43,853 nucleotides of DNA, from NCBI RefSeq assembly GCF_017848315.1, contig NZ_JAFKEC010000046.1, positions 1-43,853 on the forward strand. The letters are read 5' to 3'. Made by a program: the position numbers and the translations under genes. Each line of letters starts with the position of its first letter. The stretch's first letter is position 1. The DNA is from Pseudomonas palmensis. Its GTDB lineage: Bacteria; Pseudomonadota; Gammaproteobacteria; Pseudomonadales; Pseudomonadaceae. Under the pieces are notes generated by a model. That model was given only the letters and a program-made list of their open reading frames with translations, was not told the origin of the DNA and did no database searches. This document shows, one piece after another, positions 37,976 to 43,853 of the stretch.

Positions 37976-38209
37976 ATGCAGTTCAAGAAAGGCGACAGGG
38001 TGACCTGGCTCAGCTCCGCTGGCGGTAGCTGGAAAGAGAAGACGGGGATAGTGGTGAAGGTCGTCAAGGCCGGTGAAAGTCCAAAGGTTGCTGGATCTGG
38101 CTGGCCCCGTGACCACGAAAGCTACGTCGTTGAAGTGCCACAGGGCACAACGGGCAAGGCTAAGCCCAGGCTGTACTGGCCGCGAGCTACACAGCTCAGC
38201 CCGGCCTGA
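37976..38209 (+). CDS. Small SH3/KOW-like protein 2
   Basis: A 77-aa protein from ATG 37976 with GGAGGG seven bases upstream. It starts MQFKKGDRVTWLSSAGGSWK, then EKTGIVVKVVKAGE, and ends KPRLYWPRATQLSPA. FKKGDRV-T and GIVVKV are typical strands of a small barrel with a KOW-like turn. It may be a diverged relative of the previous gene (same size class and fold pattern). Function unknown. Confidence 0.7.
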   Translation: MQFKKGDRVTWLSSAGGSWKEKTGIVVKVVKAGESPKVAGSGWPRDHESYVVEVPQGTTGKAKPRLYWPRATQLSPA

Positions 38210-38278
38210 TTCCCTGACAGCCGGAAAGACGGCCCGATGCCCTGCTCCCCATGCAGGCTGCATCGGAGTGTGATCTGA

Positions 38279-38404
38279 ATGCGCAGGCTGATGCGCGAGT
38301 GTAAGACCTGGTGGATCGCGGGAATCATGGCCGGCAAAGTGAGTAAGCGCCCAGATGGCCATGGCGAGTCCGACAATAAGCGGCTGAAACCTTCGCCCCG
38401 GTGA
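38279..38404 (+). CDS. Possible 41-aa basic peptide
   Basis: A short frame from ATG 38279 with GGAG ten bases upstream. The peptide starts MRRLMRECKTWWIAGIMAGK and ends DNKRLKPSPR. It is basic with a short hydrophobic middle. The long spacing to the ribosome site and lack of known relatives keep confidence low. Confidence 0.35.
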   Translation: MRRLMRECKTWWIAGIMAGKVSKRPDGHGESDNKRLKPSPR

Positions 38405-38630
38405 AACCCCGGTGTCACTGAGGCCGCTAATAGCCAAGCCGGAGATCAGCGCCGGCCAGATCACACCCCGATGCAGAGAAGCGCCCAGCTCCGGGCGCGG
38501 TTACCGAAGCACCTGTGGACGTCCCTTCCCTCGCACTGGGGGTAAACGAATTGCGCCGCTGGATGGGTCCACGCCAAGCCAGCTACCCGGATAGCGTCCG
38601 GCCTCTGCATCCCCTTCCCTTCACATACGA

Positions 38631-38702
38631 CCGCATTGGCAGGCGCCAGGCCACCTTTGACGGTGGGTTTGGTCACCCGCGCCTGGCTCCTGGCCAATGC
38701 GG
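38631..38702 (+). repeat. Long inverted repeat upstream of the 38.7-kb gene
   Basis: CCGCATTGGC (38631-38640) and GCCAATGCGG (38693-38702) are perfectly complementary. Inside, AGG pairs with CCT and CCAGGC with GCCTGG, giving a stem of about 19 bp with small interior loops. It ends 16 bases before the next start codon, so it covers the ribosome entry area. Confidence 0.65.
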
Positions 38703-38718
38703 TTGCCGAGGATCACTC

Positions 38719-39006
38719 ATGAAAGACGAACACAGCCTCATGGCATGCAGTGCCATTGAGCACAACGCGATGCTCTGCTTTCACGCCATCGCCGAAAACG
38801 CCAGCAGCCCTTCGGTGCTTTACCGCCCAACCCTGAGCATCGACGGGAACCAATGGTGCGCGCTGTACGGTGAAGACCTGCAAAGCGGTGTAGCCGGGTT
38901 CGGCGATTCGCCGGGAGCCGCCATGTCCGACTTCGAAAAGAACTGGGCAACTCCGCTGCCAAATTCTCCAGGCGGCATCGCGCTCGCCGCCCGTGTGAAA
39001 CCATGA
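38719..39006 (+). CDS. Hypothetical early protein
   Basis: A 95-aa protein starting MKDEHSLMACSAIEHNAMLC, with RPTLSIDGNQWCALYGEDLQ and a GFGDSPGAAMSDFEKNW block. The latter (gdsp-ea...f...w) is typical of small phage proteins that carry a HicB-like half-domain, but I cannot confirm it. GAGGA lies seven bases upstream. Its stop overlaps the next start by 4 bases. Confidence 0.65.
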   Translation: MKDEHSLMACSAIEHNAMLCFHAIAENASSPSVLYRPTLSIDGNQWCALYGEDLQSGVAGFGDSPGAAMSDFEKNWATPLPNSPGGIALAARVKP

Positions 39007-39233
39007 GCGGCTGGATCAAGTGCAGCGACAGGCTGTCGCCATTGGCTGAAAGGCTTGAGGCGCCATGCGAAGTAGGTGGAAGGGTCATCCCGCCGCTGAA
39101 TCGCTCGGTCGAGGTGATCGTTTTCTCGAATGGTGGCGTTTTTAGCACCTCTGTCGAGTGGTTTGATGGCGAGGAAACACCGACCAGCAACATCACGCAC
39201 TGGCAGCCTCTCCCTTCCCCACCCACCGAGTAA
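39003..39233 (+). CDS. DUF551 family protein
   Basis: A 76-aa protein starting MSGWIKCSDRLSP. The pattern WIKCSDRLSP, VIVFSNGGVFSTSVEWFDGE and ITHWQPLPSPP is that of DUF551, a short family widespread in phages and prophages. Complete by length. Function unknown. Confidence 0.85.
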   Translation: MSGWIKCSDRLSPLAERLEAPCEVGGRVIPPLNRSVEVIVFSNGGVFSTSVEWFDGEETPTSNITHWQPLPSPPTE

Positions 39234-39253
39234 CCCACCACCTGGAGGCGACC

Positions 39254-39670
39254 ATGGGCGCACTTCGAGCAGCACAGTTTGAGTACGACAACCGGCAGCC
39301 GCCTCCAGTGATCGATGCTCTGGCGGATGCGCGCTTGGCCTGGCAGGAAGAAGCCGGGGAGCGGCTGGCCCGAGGCTGCGACATCAAAGTGCAGCGCCGC
39401 CTGCGTGCACCGCGCATCGTCACCTTCGCTGAGTTCAAGACCCACATCCAGATGCTCCTGCTGAAGCGCTGGGAGGACGGTGAGGACAAAGGCGACTGGC
39501 TGGCCGAGATCGTCATCCAAGCGGCCTTTGGCGAGCCCTGCAGGACCACAGCAGCGAGCCTGCTGGGCGAAGACAAGCCGGATCGGCGTCTCATCGATAT
39601 TGCGGCAGAGTTCCTTGAGCCGCTGGCCGACGACGCACTGATCGCCCAGCAAGAGGATGCCGAGCTATGA
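39254..39670 (+). CDS. Hypothetical early protein
   Basis: A 138-aa helical protein starting MGALRAAQFEYDNRQPPP. It has a basic middle (DIKVQRRLRAPRIVTFAEFK) and an acidic C-terminus (ADDALIAQQEDAEL). I do not recognise the family. GGAGGCGACC precedes the ATG. The stop overlaps the next gene by 4 bases, within a chain of overlapping small early genes. Confidence 0.7.
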   Translation: MGALRAAQFEYDNRQPPPVIDALADARLAWQEEAGERLARGCDIKVQRRLRAPRIVTFAEFKTHIQMLLLKRWEDGEDKGDWLAEIVIQAAFGEPCRTTAASLLGEDKPDRRLIDIAAEFLEPLADDALIAQQEDAEL

Positions 39671-39858
39671 GCCCGCACATCCTGATCGACCAGGAACTGG
39701 ATGCAATGGCGCATCCAGGCACCCCGCTCAGTTGGAGCGTCATGCTCCAGCGGCAGCTCACCGAAATGATGGCGGATCAGCGCATCACCATCGAAGAGTT
39801 CAACCACTACTGCGGGCGCCTCAACAGGGTTGTTGATGGGCGCAAGGAGGCTGCATGA
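39667..39858 (+). CDS. Hypothetical small early protein
   Basis: A 63-aa helical protein starting MSPHILIDQELDAMAHPG, with WSVMLQRQLTEMMADQRITI in the middle. It is coupled by 4-base overlaps to the genes on both sides. No family recognised. Confidence 0.62.
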   Translation: MSPHILIDQELDAMAHPGTPLSWSVMLQRQLTEMMADQRITIEEFNHYCGRLNRVVDGRKEAA

Positions 39859-40076
39859 CCACACCAGTCGTGAAGACGCTCATTGACGAGCAGGTCGCCG
39901 AACTGCCCGAGGCCCAGGCTATGCCGGCCGACCGGGTTCTGATGCTGTTCACGGGCCCGACGTTCGCCGCCGCGGTGAATGAGGCGGCGCTGGCCAGTAT
40001 TGAGAATCCCGCTGCCTGGAAGTGCCGGGCCTGCATCTGCGGCGAGTGGACAGTTGGGTATGAGGTGCGGGCATGA
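39855..40076 (+). CDS. Hypothetical small early protein
   Basis: A 73-aa protein starting MTTPVVKTLIDEQVAELPEA, ending WKCRACICGEWTVGYEVRA. AAGGAGG lies before the ATG. Three cysteines near the C-terminus could bind metal. Overlaps both neighbours by 4 bases. No family recognised. Confidence 0.62.
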   Translation: MTTPVVKTLIDEQVAELPEAQAMPADRVLMLFTGPTFAAAVNEAALASIENPAAWKCRACICGEWTVGYEVRA

Positions 40077-40255
40077 GGGTGGTTGGCTGGAAGTCAGGAG
40101 TTCCTGATAGCGACCGAGAGGTCCAAGTATTGCGTGAGCTCGATAACGGCTCACGCGTTCGATGGAACTGTCGATTCCACTCCTATGAAGGGCGATGGGC
40201 CACCCATGACGGCATTTTCATCGGCGGCGTATTGGGCTGGAGAGAGCTGAAATGA
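40073..40255 (+). CDS. Hypothetical small early protein
   Basis: A 60-aa protein starting MRVVGWKSGVPDSDREVQVL and ending FIGGVLGWRELK. The strand pattern and the terminal G-W-R-L are reminiscent of DUF551-like small proteins, but the match is weak. It overlaps both neighbours by 4 bases. Confidence 0.6.
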   Translation: MRVVGWKSGVPDSDREVQVLRELDNGSRVRWNCRFHSYEGRWATHDGIFIGGVLGWRELK

Positions 40256-40368
40256 CCAGCTACCAGCGCGCCCGCCGCTTCGCCTTCTGGCGCGGAAGCT
40301 TCACCACCCTCTTCATCTGCACTGCCTGGATGCTCGCAAGCGCCCTGGCCGGCACCCTCACTTCCTGA
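40252..40368 (+). CDS. 38-aa membrane peptide
   Basis: A short gene from ATG 40252, overlapping the previous stop, with GGAGAG seven bases upstream. The peptide starts MTSYQRARRFAFWRGSFTTL, then one membrane helix (FICTAWMLASALAG). The basic N-terminus suggests an N-in orientation. Function unknown. Confidence 0.6.
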   Translation: MTSYQRARRFAFWRGSFTTLFICTAWMLASALAGTLTS

Positions 40369-40545
40369 ATTCACACCCGGCGCACGGCGGGCCCCCATCG
40401 GGGATAACCGTACCCCTCCGGGAGCGTAAGCGGCGAGAGCGCGCAACCATCCACCGCAGCCAGGTCCTGGAGCGTACCTCCAATCTGGGTGACCTGGCAT
40501 TTCCCTATTCCAACTGACGGCGCCGGCCTGGCGCGAGGTGCACCA
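40369..40545 (+). other. 177-bp intergenic stretch in the early operon
   Basis: No gene is seen. Short inverted repeats are present (CCCC-ATC-GGGG near 40405; AGGT/ACCT around 40461-40480), but none has a U-tract, so no terminator is called. Confidence 0.4.
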
Positions 40546-41277
40546 ATGTCCGAATCCAACATGCGCATCTGGGCGCAGGTCGACAAGACCGACACCAGGT
40601 TCACCAAAGACGCCAAGGTCGGCGGCCAGCAGATCACCAGCCTCAATGGCACGGCGATGATCATGAAGGCCACCGAGGTCTTCGGCCCGGCCGGCATCGG
40701 CTTCGGCTGGAACGTGGTTGAGGAGCGCTTCGACAAGGGCGCCGAGATGTTCAGCGGTGAAGGCGACAAGCGCATCAGCCTGGGTCACGAGCTCAACCAC
40801 ACCATCAAGATCACCTTCTGGTTCGTTCTGGACGGCCAGCGCGGCGAGATCGAGCAGTACGGCTGCACCCAGTACCTCTACAAGTCCAAGTACGGCACAA
40901 CGACCGATGGCGAGGCGCCGAAGAAGTCGCTGACCGACGCCATCAAGAAGGCACTTTCCATGCTTGGCTTCAGCGCCGACGTATTCCTGGGCATGTTCGA
41001 CGACGTGAACTACCGGCAGCAGCTGGAGGCCGAGCAGGCTATCGAGCAGGCCGAGGACAAAGAGGCTGAGATCGAGCGCCAGAAACAGGAGCGCTTGGCC
41101 TTCATCAAGGGAACAGTTGATGCGATGAAGGGCGCTCAGAGCTTCCGTGAGCTGAAGAAGATTCATGACGCCGCAGTTCGTAGGCTTGGTGCTCGCAATG
41201 ACCCCGCCGGCGTTCAGCGCGTGGCCAAAGAGCTTGCCGACCTCTCTCCCAAATTCGCCCAGGAGACCGCCGCATGA
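40546..41277 (+). CDS. Probable single-strand annealing protein (Rad52/Sak-like)
   Basis: A 243-aa protein from ATG 40546 (MSESNMRIWAQVDKTD) with GAGGTG seven bases upstream. The N-terminal 150 residues have the plan of Rad52-superfamily phage annealing proteins: AMIMKATEVFGPAGIGFGWN, FWFVLDGQRGEIEQYGCTQY and SLTDAIKKALSMLGFSADVF, the last resembling the DA(L/I)K...A...LG motif. The C-terminal part is a charged helix (QEAEIERQ-type) likely for SSB or partner contact. It lies in the plus early operon beside Gp157, where phages keep recombination genes. No search was possible. Confidence 0.58.
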   Translation: MSESNMRIWAQVDKTDTRFTKDAKVGGQQITSLNGTAMIMKATEVFGPAGIGFGWNVVEERFDKGAEMFSGEGDKRISLGHELNHTIKITFWFVLDGQRGEIEQYGCTQYLYKSKYGTTTDGEAPKKSLTDAIKKALSMLGFSADVFLGMFDDVNYRQQLEAEQAIEQAEDKEAEIERQKQERLAFIKGTVDAMKGAQSFRELKKIHDAAVRRLGARNDPAGVQRVAKELADLSPKFAQETAA

Positions 41278-41837
41278 GCAGCCTCTACCCGCTTACCAAG
41301 CAGATGATGGAGTTGGCCGCCATGGCCGACACCGACGATGAAGGCCTCAAGCAGGCCATCCAGGACACCATGGATGGCATCGCGGGCGAGTTCGGCGACA
41401 AGGCCGACAACATCGTCATGCTGCGCCGGAACATCGACGGCGAGGTACTGGCGATCGACGCCGAAATCGAGCGGCTGAACGAGCTCAAGCGCGTCAAGAA
41501 GAACGCGGTAACGCAGATCGGCGACTACCTGCGCCGCAACATGGAGGCAGCCAACCTCAAGTCGATCAAGCGCCCACTGTTCACTATCACCCTGGCCGCC
41601 GCGCCAGAGAAGGTGATTGTAGACAACCTGGAAGACGTACCGATCGATCTGGTCCGCGTGGCGGTAACCCAGGACCCAGACAAAAAGGCGATCGCCGCCA
41701 AGCTCAAGGCTGACCGCGAGCACAACGAAGCAGTGCGCAAGCGCATAGCCGCTGGCGAAGACTGCGAACACGAACTGATCCCTGACGCGCCCTGGGCTCA
41801 CCTTGAGCGCGGCGAGAGCTCCATCCGGATCAAGTGA
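41274..41837 (+). CDS. Gp157-like protein (Siphovirus Gp157 family)
   Basis: A 187-aa protein starting MSSLYPLTKQMMELAAMADT. A helical N-terminal part with coiled coil (DGEVLAIDAEIERLNELKRV) leads to IGDYLRRNMEAANLKSIKRP and LFTITLAAAPEKVIVDNLED, the Gp157 family pattern. Such proteins occur with recombination genes; an early report linked one to phage resistance in Streptococcus. It overlaps the annealing-protein stop by 4 bases. Confidence 0.85.
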   Translation: MSSLYPLTKQMMELAAMADTDDEGLKQAIQDTMDGIAGEFGDKADNIVMLRRNIDGEVLAIDAEIERLNELKRVKKNAVTQIGDYLRRNMEAANLKSIKRPLFTITLAAAPEKVIVDNLEDVPIDLVRVAVTQDPDKKAIAAKLKADREHNEAVRKRIAAGEDCEHELIPDAPWAHLERGESSIRIK

Positions 41838-41844
41838 GGATGCC

Positions 41845-42369
41845 ATGACCGACAATCAAATCATCGCCGGCGCCCAGCGCCAGGCAGAACTGGAGGCAGC
41901 TAAGGCTGCCTTCTTCGCATCTGGCGGCCGGGTGGTCGAGATTGCTGGCTTCACCTACAAGCCTCTTCCATTCCGCAAGCACCCTGAGTCGACTTGCAAG
42001 ATCCCCAAGGGTGTACAGCAGGGCGCACGACAGCAGCGCTCAAAGGAGCGCGCAGCTGTGATTGCGGAAATGGCGAAAACCATGACTTGCCGAGAGGTAT
42101 CTAAGGCCCTGGGCATACCGCAAAACACGCTTTGGACAATGTCTCAGCGCGAGGGCTTCACATTCGTCGCCGGATGCCAGGGGCGGCGGAAGACGCCATA
42201 CACCGACGAGGCCGCCGACGCAAAGCTGGCAGAGCGGATCATCGCCTTGCGAGACGTTGGCTTAAGCAGGCACCAAGTCGAAAAGCACATTGGAATCGGC
42301 AACAGCGTTCTGGTCCGCATTATCACGGCATACCAGATCGACTTCCCGAAGCGCGGTGAGCGCACTTGA
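41845..42369 (+). CDS. DNA-binding-like protein with two HTH-type segments
   Basis: A 174-aa protein from ATG 41845 (MTDNQIIAGAQRQAEL) with GAGGA six bases upstream. Two helix-turn-helix-like segments are visible: MTCREVSKALGIPQNTLWTM at about 80-100 and GLSRHQVEKHIGIGNSVLVR at about 142-162. The middle is basic. It is probably an early DNA-binding regulator. I do not recognise the family. Confidence 0.65.
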   Translation: MTDNQIIAGAQRQAELEAAKAAFFASGGRVVEIAGFTYKPLPFRKHPESTCKIPKGVQQGARQQRSKERAAVIAEMAKTMTCREVSKALGIPQNTLWTMSQREGFTFVAGCQGRRKTPYTDEAADAKLAERIIALRDVGLSRHQVEKHIGIGNSVLVRIITAYQIDFPKRGERT

Positions 42370-42450
42370 AGAGGATCAGCGCGCTTGTCCGCCAGCGCCG
42401 GCGGCAAGAACAGTTCCACCTGCCGCCCAGCGGCCTAACGGAGCATAGAC

Positions 42451-42816
42451 ATGCAGAAAGCACCCTCTGGAGTGGTAACCCTGCCGGCCTGGATGAATCG
42501 CCCGGTCAAGAAGCTGTACAACACCCGCAGCGGCGGCCAGTACCGGCCCGATGATGTGGCCCTGGCCTTCGCGCTGAGCCTGCGGGAGCACGACAGCGCC
42601 GATCACCTGCGCAGGCTGGCCCGGCGCCTGGTCGACAAGGTTTGCCTCGAGCACCAGCCAAACATGAAGCGCCTGGCCCGCGAGGATGACGACGCCAAGG
42701 TGCTCGACGCCGCGCTCAAGATCATCAACCGGGTGTGCGATCTGCTCGACATCGGGCCGGGCGCCACCTTCTTGCGCAATGGAGGCGACGATGGCCCTGA
42801 CGCAGCAGCAGCGTGA
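42451..42816 (+). CDS. Hypothetical early protein
   Basis: A 121-aa helical protein starting MQKAPSGVVTLPAWMNRPVK, with HLRRLARRLVDKVCLEHQPN and an acidic C-terminus (GGDDGPDAAAA). GGAG lies seven bases upstream. Its 3' end overlaps the next gene by 26 bp. No family recognised. Confidence 0.66.
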   Translation: MQKAPSGVVTLPAWMNRPVKKLYNTRSGGQYRPDDVALAFALSLREHDSADHLRRLARRLVDKVCLEHQPNMKRLAREDDDAKVLDAALKIINRVCDLLDIGPGATFLRNGGDDGPDAAAA

Positions 42817-43150
42817 CGAGAAGCGCAGGGCCAAGGCCGGGCGCCTGCAGGAAGAAGACCTGCGCATGAAGGCCCGCCCAGGCACCCGCCAGGCCCTGGC
42901 CGAGATCATGGAGTGGGCCGAGGTCGAGGAAAACGGCGAGGCCATGACCCTGCTGATCCACCGCATCCATGAATTAGGGCCTGAAGCGGCCCGCCACTTC
43001 CTCAGTGCGCCGCGCCACGAAATCGTGGTGTCTGATTTTGTGGCGCGCCGACTCGACCAGTTCCGCATTGGACGAGAGCTGCGCGCGCCGGACCTGATGC
43101 TCGGCGACGACCCGGACGACACCGGCCTGCTGTTGCTCGCCAACGCCTGA
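42791..43150 (+). CDS. Hypothetical early protein containing the palindromic element
   Basis: A 119-aa charged helical protein from ATG 42791 (MALTQQQRDEKRRAKAG) with GGAGG five bases upstream. About residues 73-87 (SAPRHEIVVSDFVARRL) are encoded by the third copy of the palindromic element, while the rest looks like an ordinary helical protein. The element appears to have been inserted in frame or adopted as coding sequence. No family recognised. Confidence 0.66.
   Translation: MALTQQQRDEKRRAKAGRLQEEDLRMKARPGTRQALAEIMEWAEVEENGEAMTLLIHRIHELGPEAARHFLSAPRHEIVVSDFVARRLDQFRIGRELRAPDLMLGDDPDDTGLLLLANA
43011..43047. repeat. Palindromic element, copy 3 (inside the 42.8-kb gene)
   Basis: A 37-bp element with arms CGCGCCACGAAA and TTTTGTGGCGCG identical to copies 1 and 2, around a 13-nt centre. 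As in copy 2, the inner part has CCACGAAATCGTGG, which can form an alternative small hairpin. Confidence 0.8.
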
Positions 43151-43213
43151 CCCGCGTTGCCCGCCAGCGCCTTCCCCTATTCAACGATAACGCCTCCCCG
43201 GCGAGGATCACCG

Positions 43214-43853
43214 ATGCCCATCACCTACGGAAGCGTCTGCAGCGGAATTGAAGCTGCGACCGTGGCCTGGCACCCGCTGGGCTGGAAAGCGTCCTGGTAC
43301 GCCGAGATCGAGCCATTCCCCAGCGCGGTGCTGGCTCACCACTACCCTGACACACCGAACCACGGCGACATGACCCGCCTGGCAGCCATGGTGCTGTCCG
43401 GCACGATTCCGGCGCCCGATGCTCTGGTCGGCGGCACGCCCTGCCAGGCATTCAGCGTGGCCGGCATGCGCGAAGGCCTGGCCGATCCCCGCGGCGCCCT
43501 CACAATCAAATACGTGGAGCTCCTCGATGCAATTGACCATGTTCGAACCCTGCGAGGCGAGCCCGAGGCTGCCTGTCTCTGGGAAAACGTCCCCGGCGTC
43601 CTCTCAGACAAAGGCAATGCGTTTGGCTGCTTCCTCGGCGCCCTGGTGGGCGAATCCGAAGAACTCCAACCGCCAGGGGGTAAATGGAAGGACTCTGGTT
43701 GTGTGTATGGACCCACGCGAACAGTTGCATGGCGGGTTCTGGATGCCCAATATTTCGGCCTGGCCCAACGACGCCGCCGTGTGTTCGTTGTCGCAAGTGC
43801 TCGAGCAGGATTCGATCCCCTCGAAGTACTTTTTGAGCGCGAAGGCGTGCGCC
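43214..43853 (+). CDS. DNA cytosine-5 methyltransferase (partial, C-terminus beyond right edge)
   Basis: 213 residues are visible from ATG 43214 with GAGGA upstream. Motif I is SVCSGIEAATVAW, motif IV GGTPCQAFSVAG with the catalytic Cys, motif VI ENVPGVLS, and motif VIII AQRRRRVFVVA. These place it in the C5 (Dcm-type) methyltransferase family. The target recognition domain lies beyond the window. No restriction enzyme gene is adjacent in the window, so a self-protecting solitary methyltransferase is likely. Confidence 0.92.
   Translation, partial: MPITYGSVCSGIEAATVAWHPLGWKASWYAEIEPFPSAVLAHHYPDTPNHGDMTRLAAMVLSGTIPAPDALVGGTPCQAFSVAGMREGLADPRGALTIKYVELLDAIDHVRTLRGEPEAACLWENVPGVLSDKGNAFGCFLGALVGESEELQPPGGKWKDSGCVYGPTRTVAWRVLDAQYFGLAQRRRRVFVVASARAGFDPLEVLFEREGVR

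Larger units (their letters stand above)
38210..38718 (+). other. 509-bp gap with structured RNA features and one possible peptide
   Basis: This stretch holds one candidate 41-aa frame and several inverted repeats: GCGCCC-AGCTCC-GGGCGC near 38482, GTGGAC/GTCCAC spanning about 38515-38574, and a long hairpin at 38631-38702. I see no other gene. It probably belongs to the early transcript as a structured intergenic RNA. Confidence 0.5.

Noticed and set aside
42366..42554. 62-codon frame overlapping the 42.4-kb gene
   Set aside because: Overlaps the better-supported frame from 42451 by over 100 bp and has low-complexity Arg/Gln sequence.

Overview
The window looks like the immunity, replication, head and tail part of a lambda-type temperate siphovirus, integrated in or infecting a Pseudomonas of the P. 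putida type. This rests on the lambda gene order (cro/cI, O, P, ninB, ninG, Q position, terminase, portal, capsid, tape measure, M, L, K, I, J), the high-GC coding style, and Pseudomonas-phage families such as DUF1654 and a DUF2280 terminase small subunit. No rRNA, tRNA, CRISPR array, insertion sequence, integrase or att site is visible. Two genes run off the ends: tail-tip protein J on the left and a cytosine-5 methyltransferase on the right.

Layout, in the order of gene expression. Immunity (34.1-37.3 kb): a Cro-like gene (minus) and a CI/S24 repressor (plus) diverge over three operator sites. A related cluster of four sites at 37.22-37.34 kb covers the second early promoter. Between them lie an AT-rich ParA-like ATPase gene and a DUF1654 gene. 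The minus early operon (34.6 to 28.0 kb) carries Cro, two small helix-rich proteins, a BRO-N antirepressor, the O- and P-like replication genes with iteron-like repeats inside O, NinB, NinG and a protein at the place of antiterminator Q. The plus early operon (37.3 kb to the right end) begins with a leader of about 400 nt that has a boxA match and many hairpins. It then encodes two small SH3/KOW-like proteins, a 500-nt structured gap, small hypothetical proteins, DUF551, a probable Rad52/Sak-like annealing protein, Gp157, DNA-binding-like proteins and the methyltransferase.

The late operon (26.9 kb down to 1, minus) holds two membrane/coiled-coil proteins that may act in lysis, a metallopeptidase, TerS, TerL, portal, MuF-type minor head protein, scaffold, capsid, connector genes, major tail protein, tail chaperones G and GT joined by a -1 frameshift site (G GGA AAC), tape measure, M, L, K, I and J. 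Several intrinsic terminators lie inside it, so full-length late transcription should need antitermination.

Accessory genes interrupt the late operon. The largest block (3.3-9.3 kb) sits between K and I, which are neighbours in lambda. It carries an Arc-like repressor, two antirepressors and a divergent double-HTH regulator, resembling P22 immI with a different third regulator. It also has a lipoprotein, a membrane protein and a SieB-type exclusion protein. Smaller insertions are a KilA-N gene (15.9 kb), a plus-strand gene (18.1 kb) and a terminator-flanked gene (20.9 kb).

Most notable unexplained signals: a 36-37 bp palindromic element present three times, twice inside unrelated coding sequences; the structured leader and gap of the plus early operon; the lone ParA gene beside the repressor; and the second regulatory switch embedded in the tail genes.
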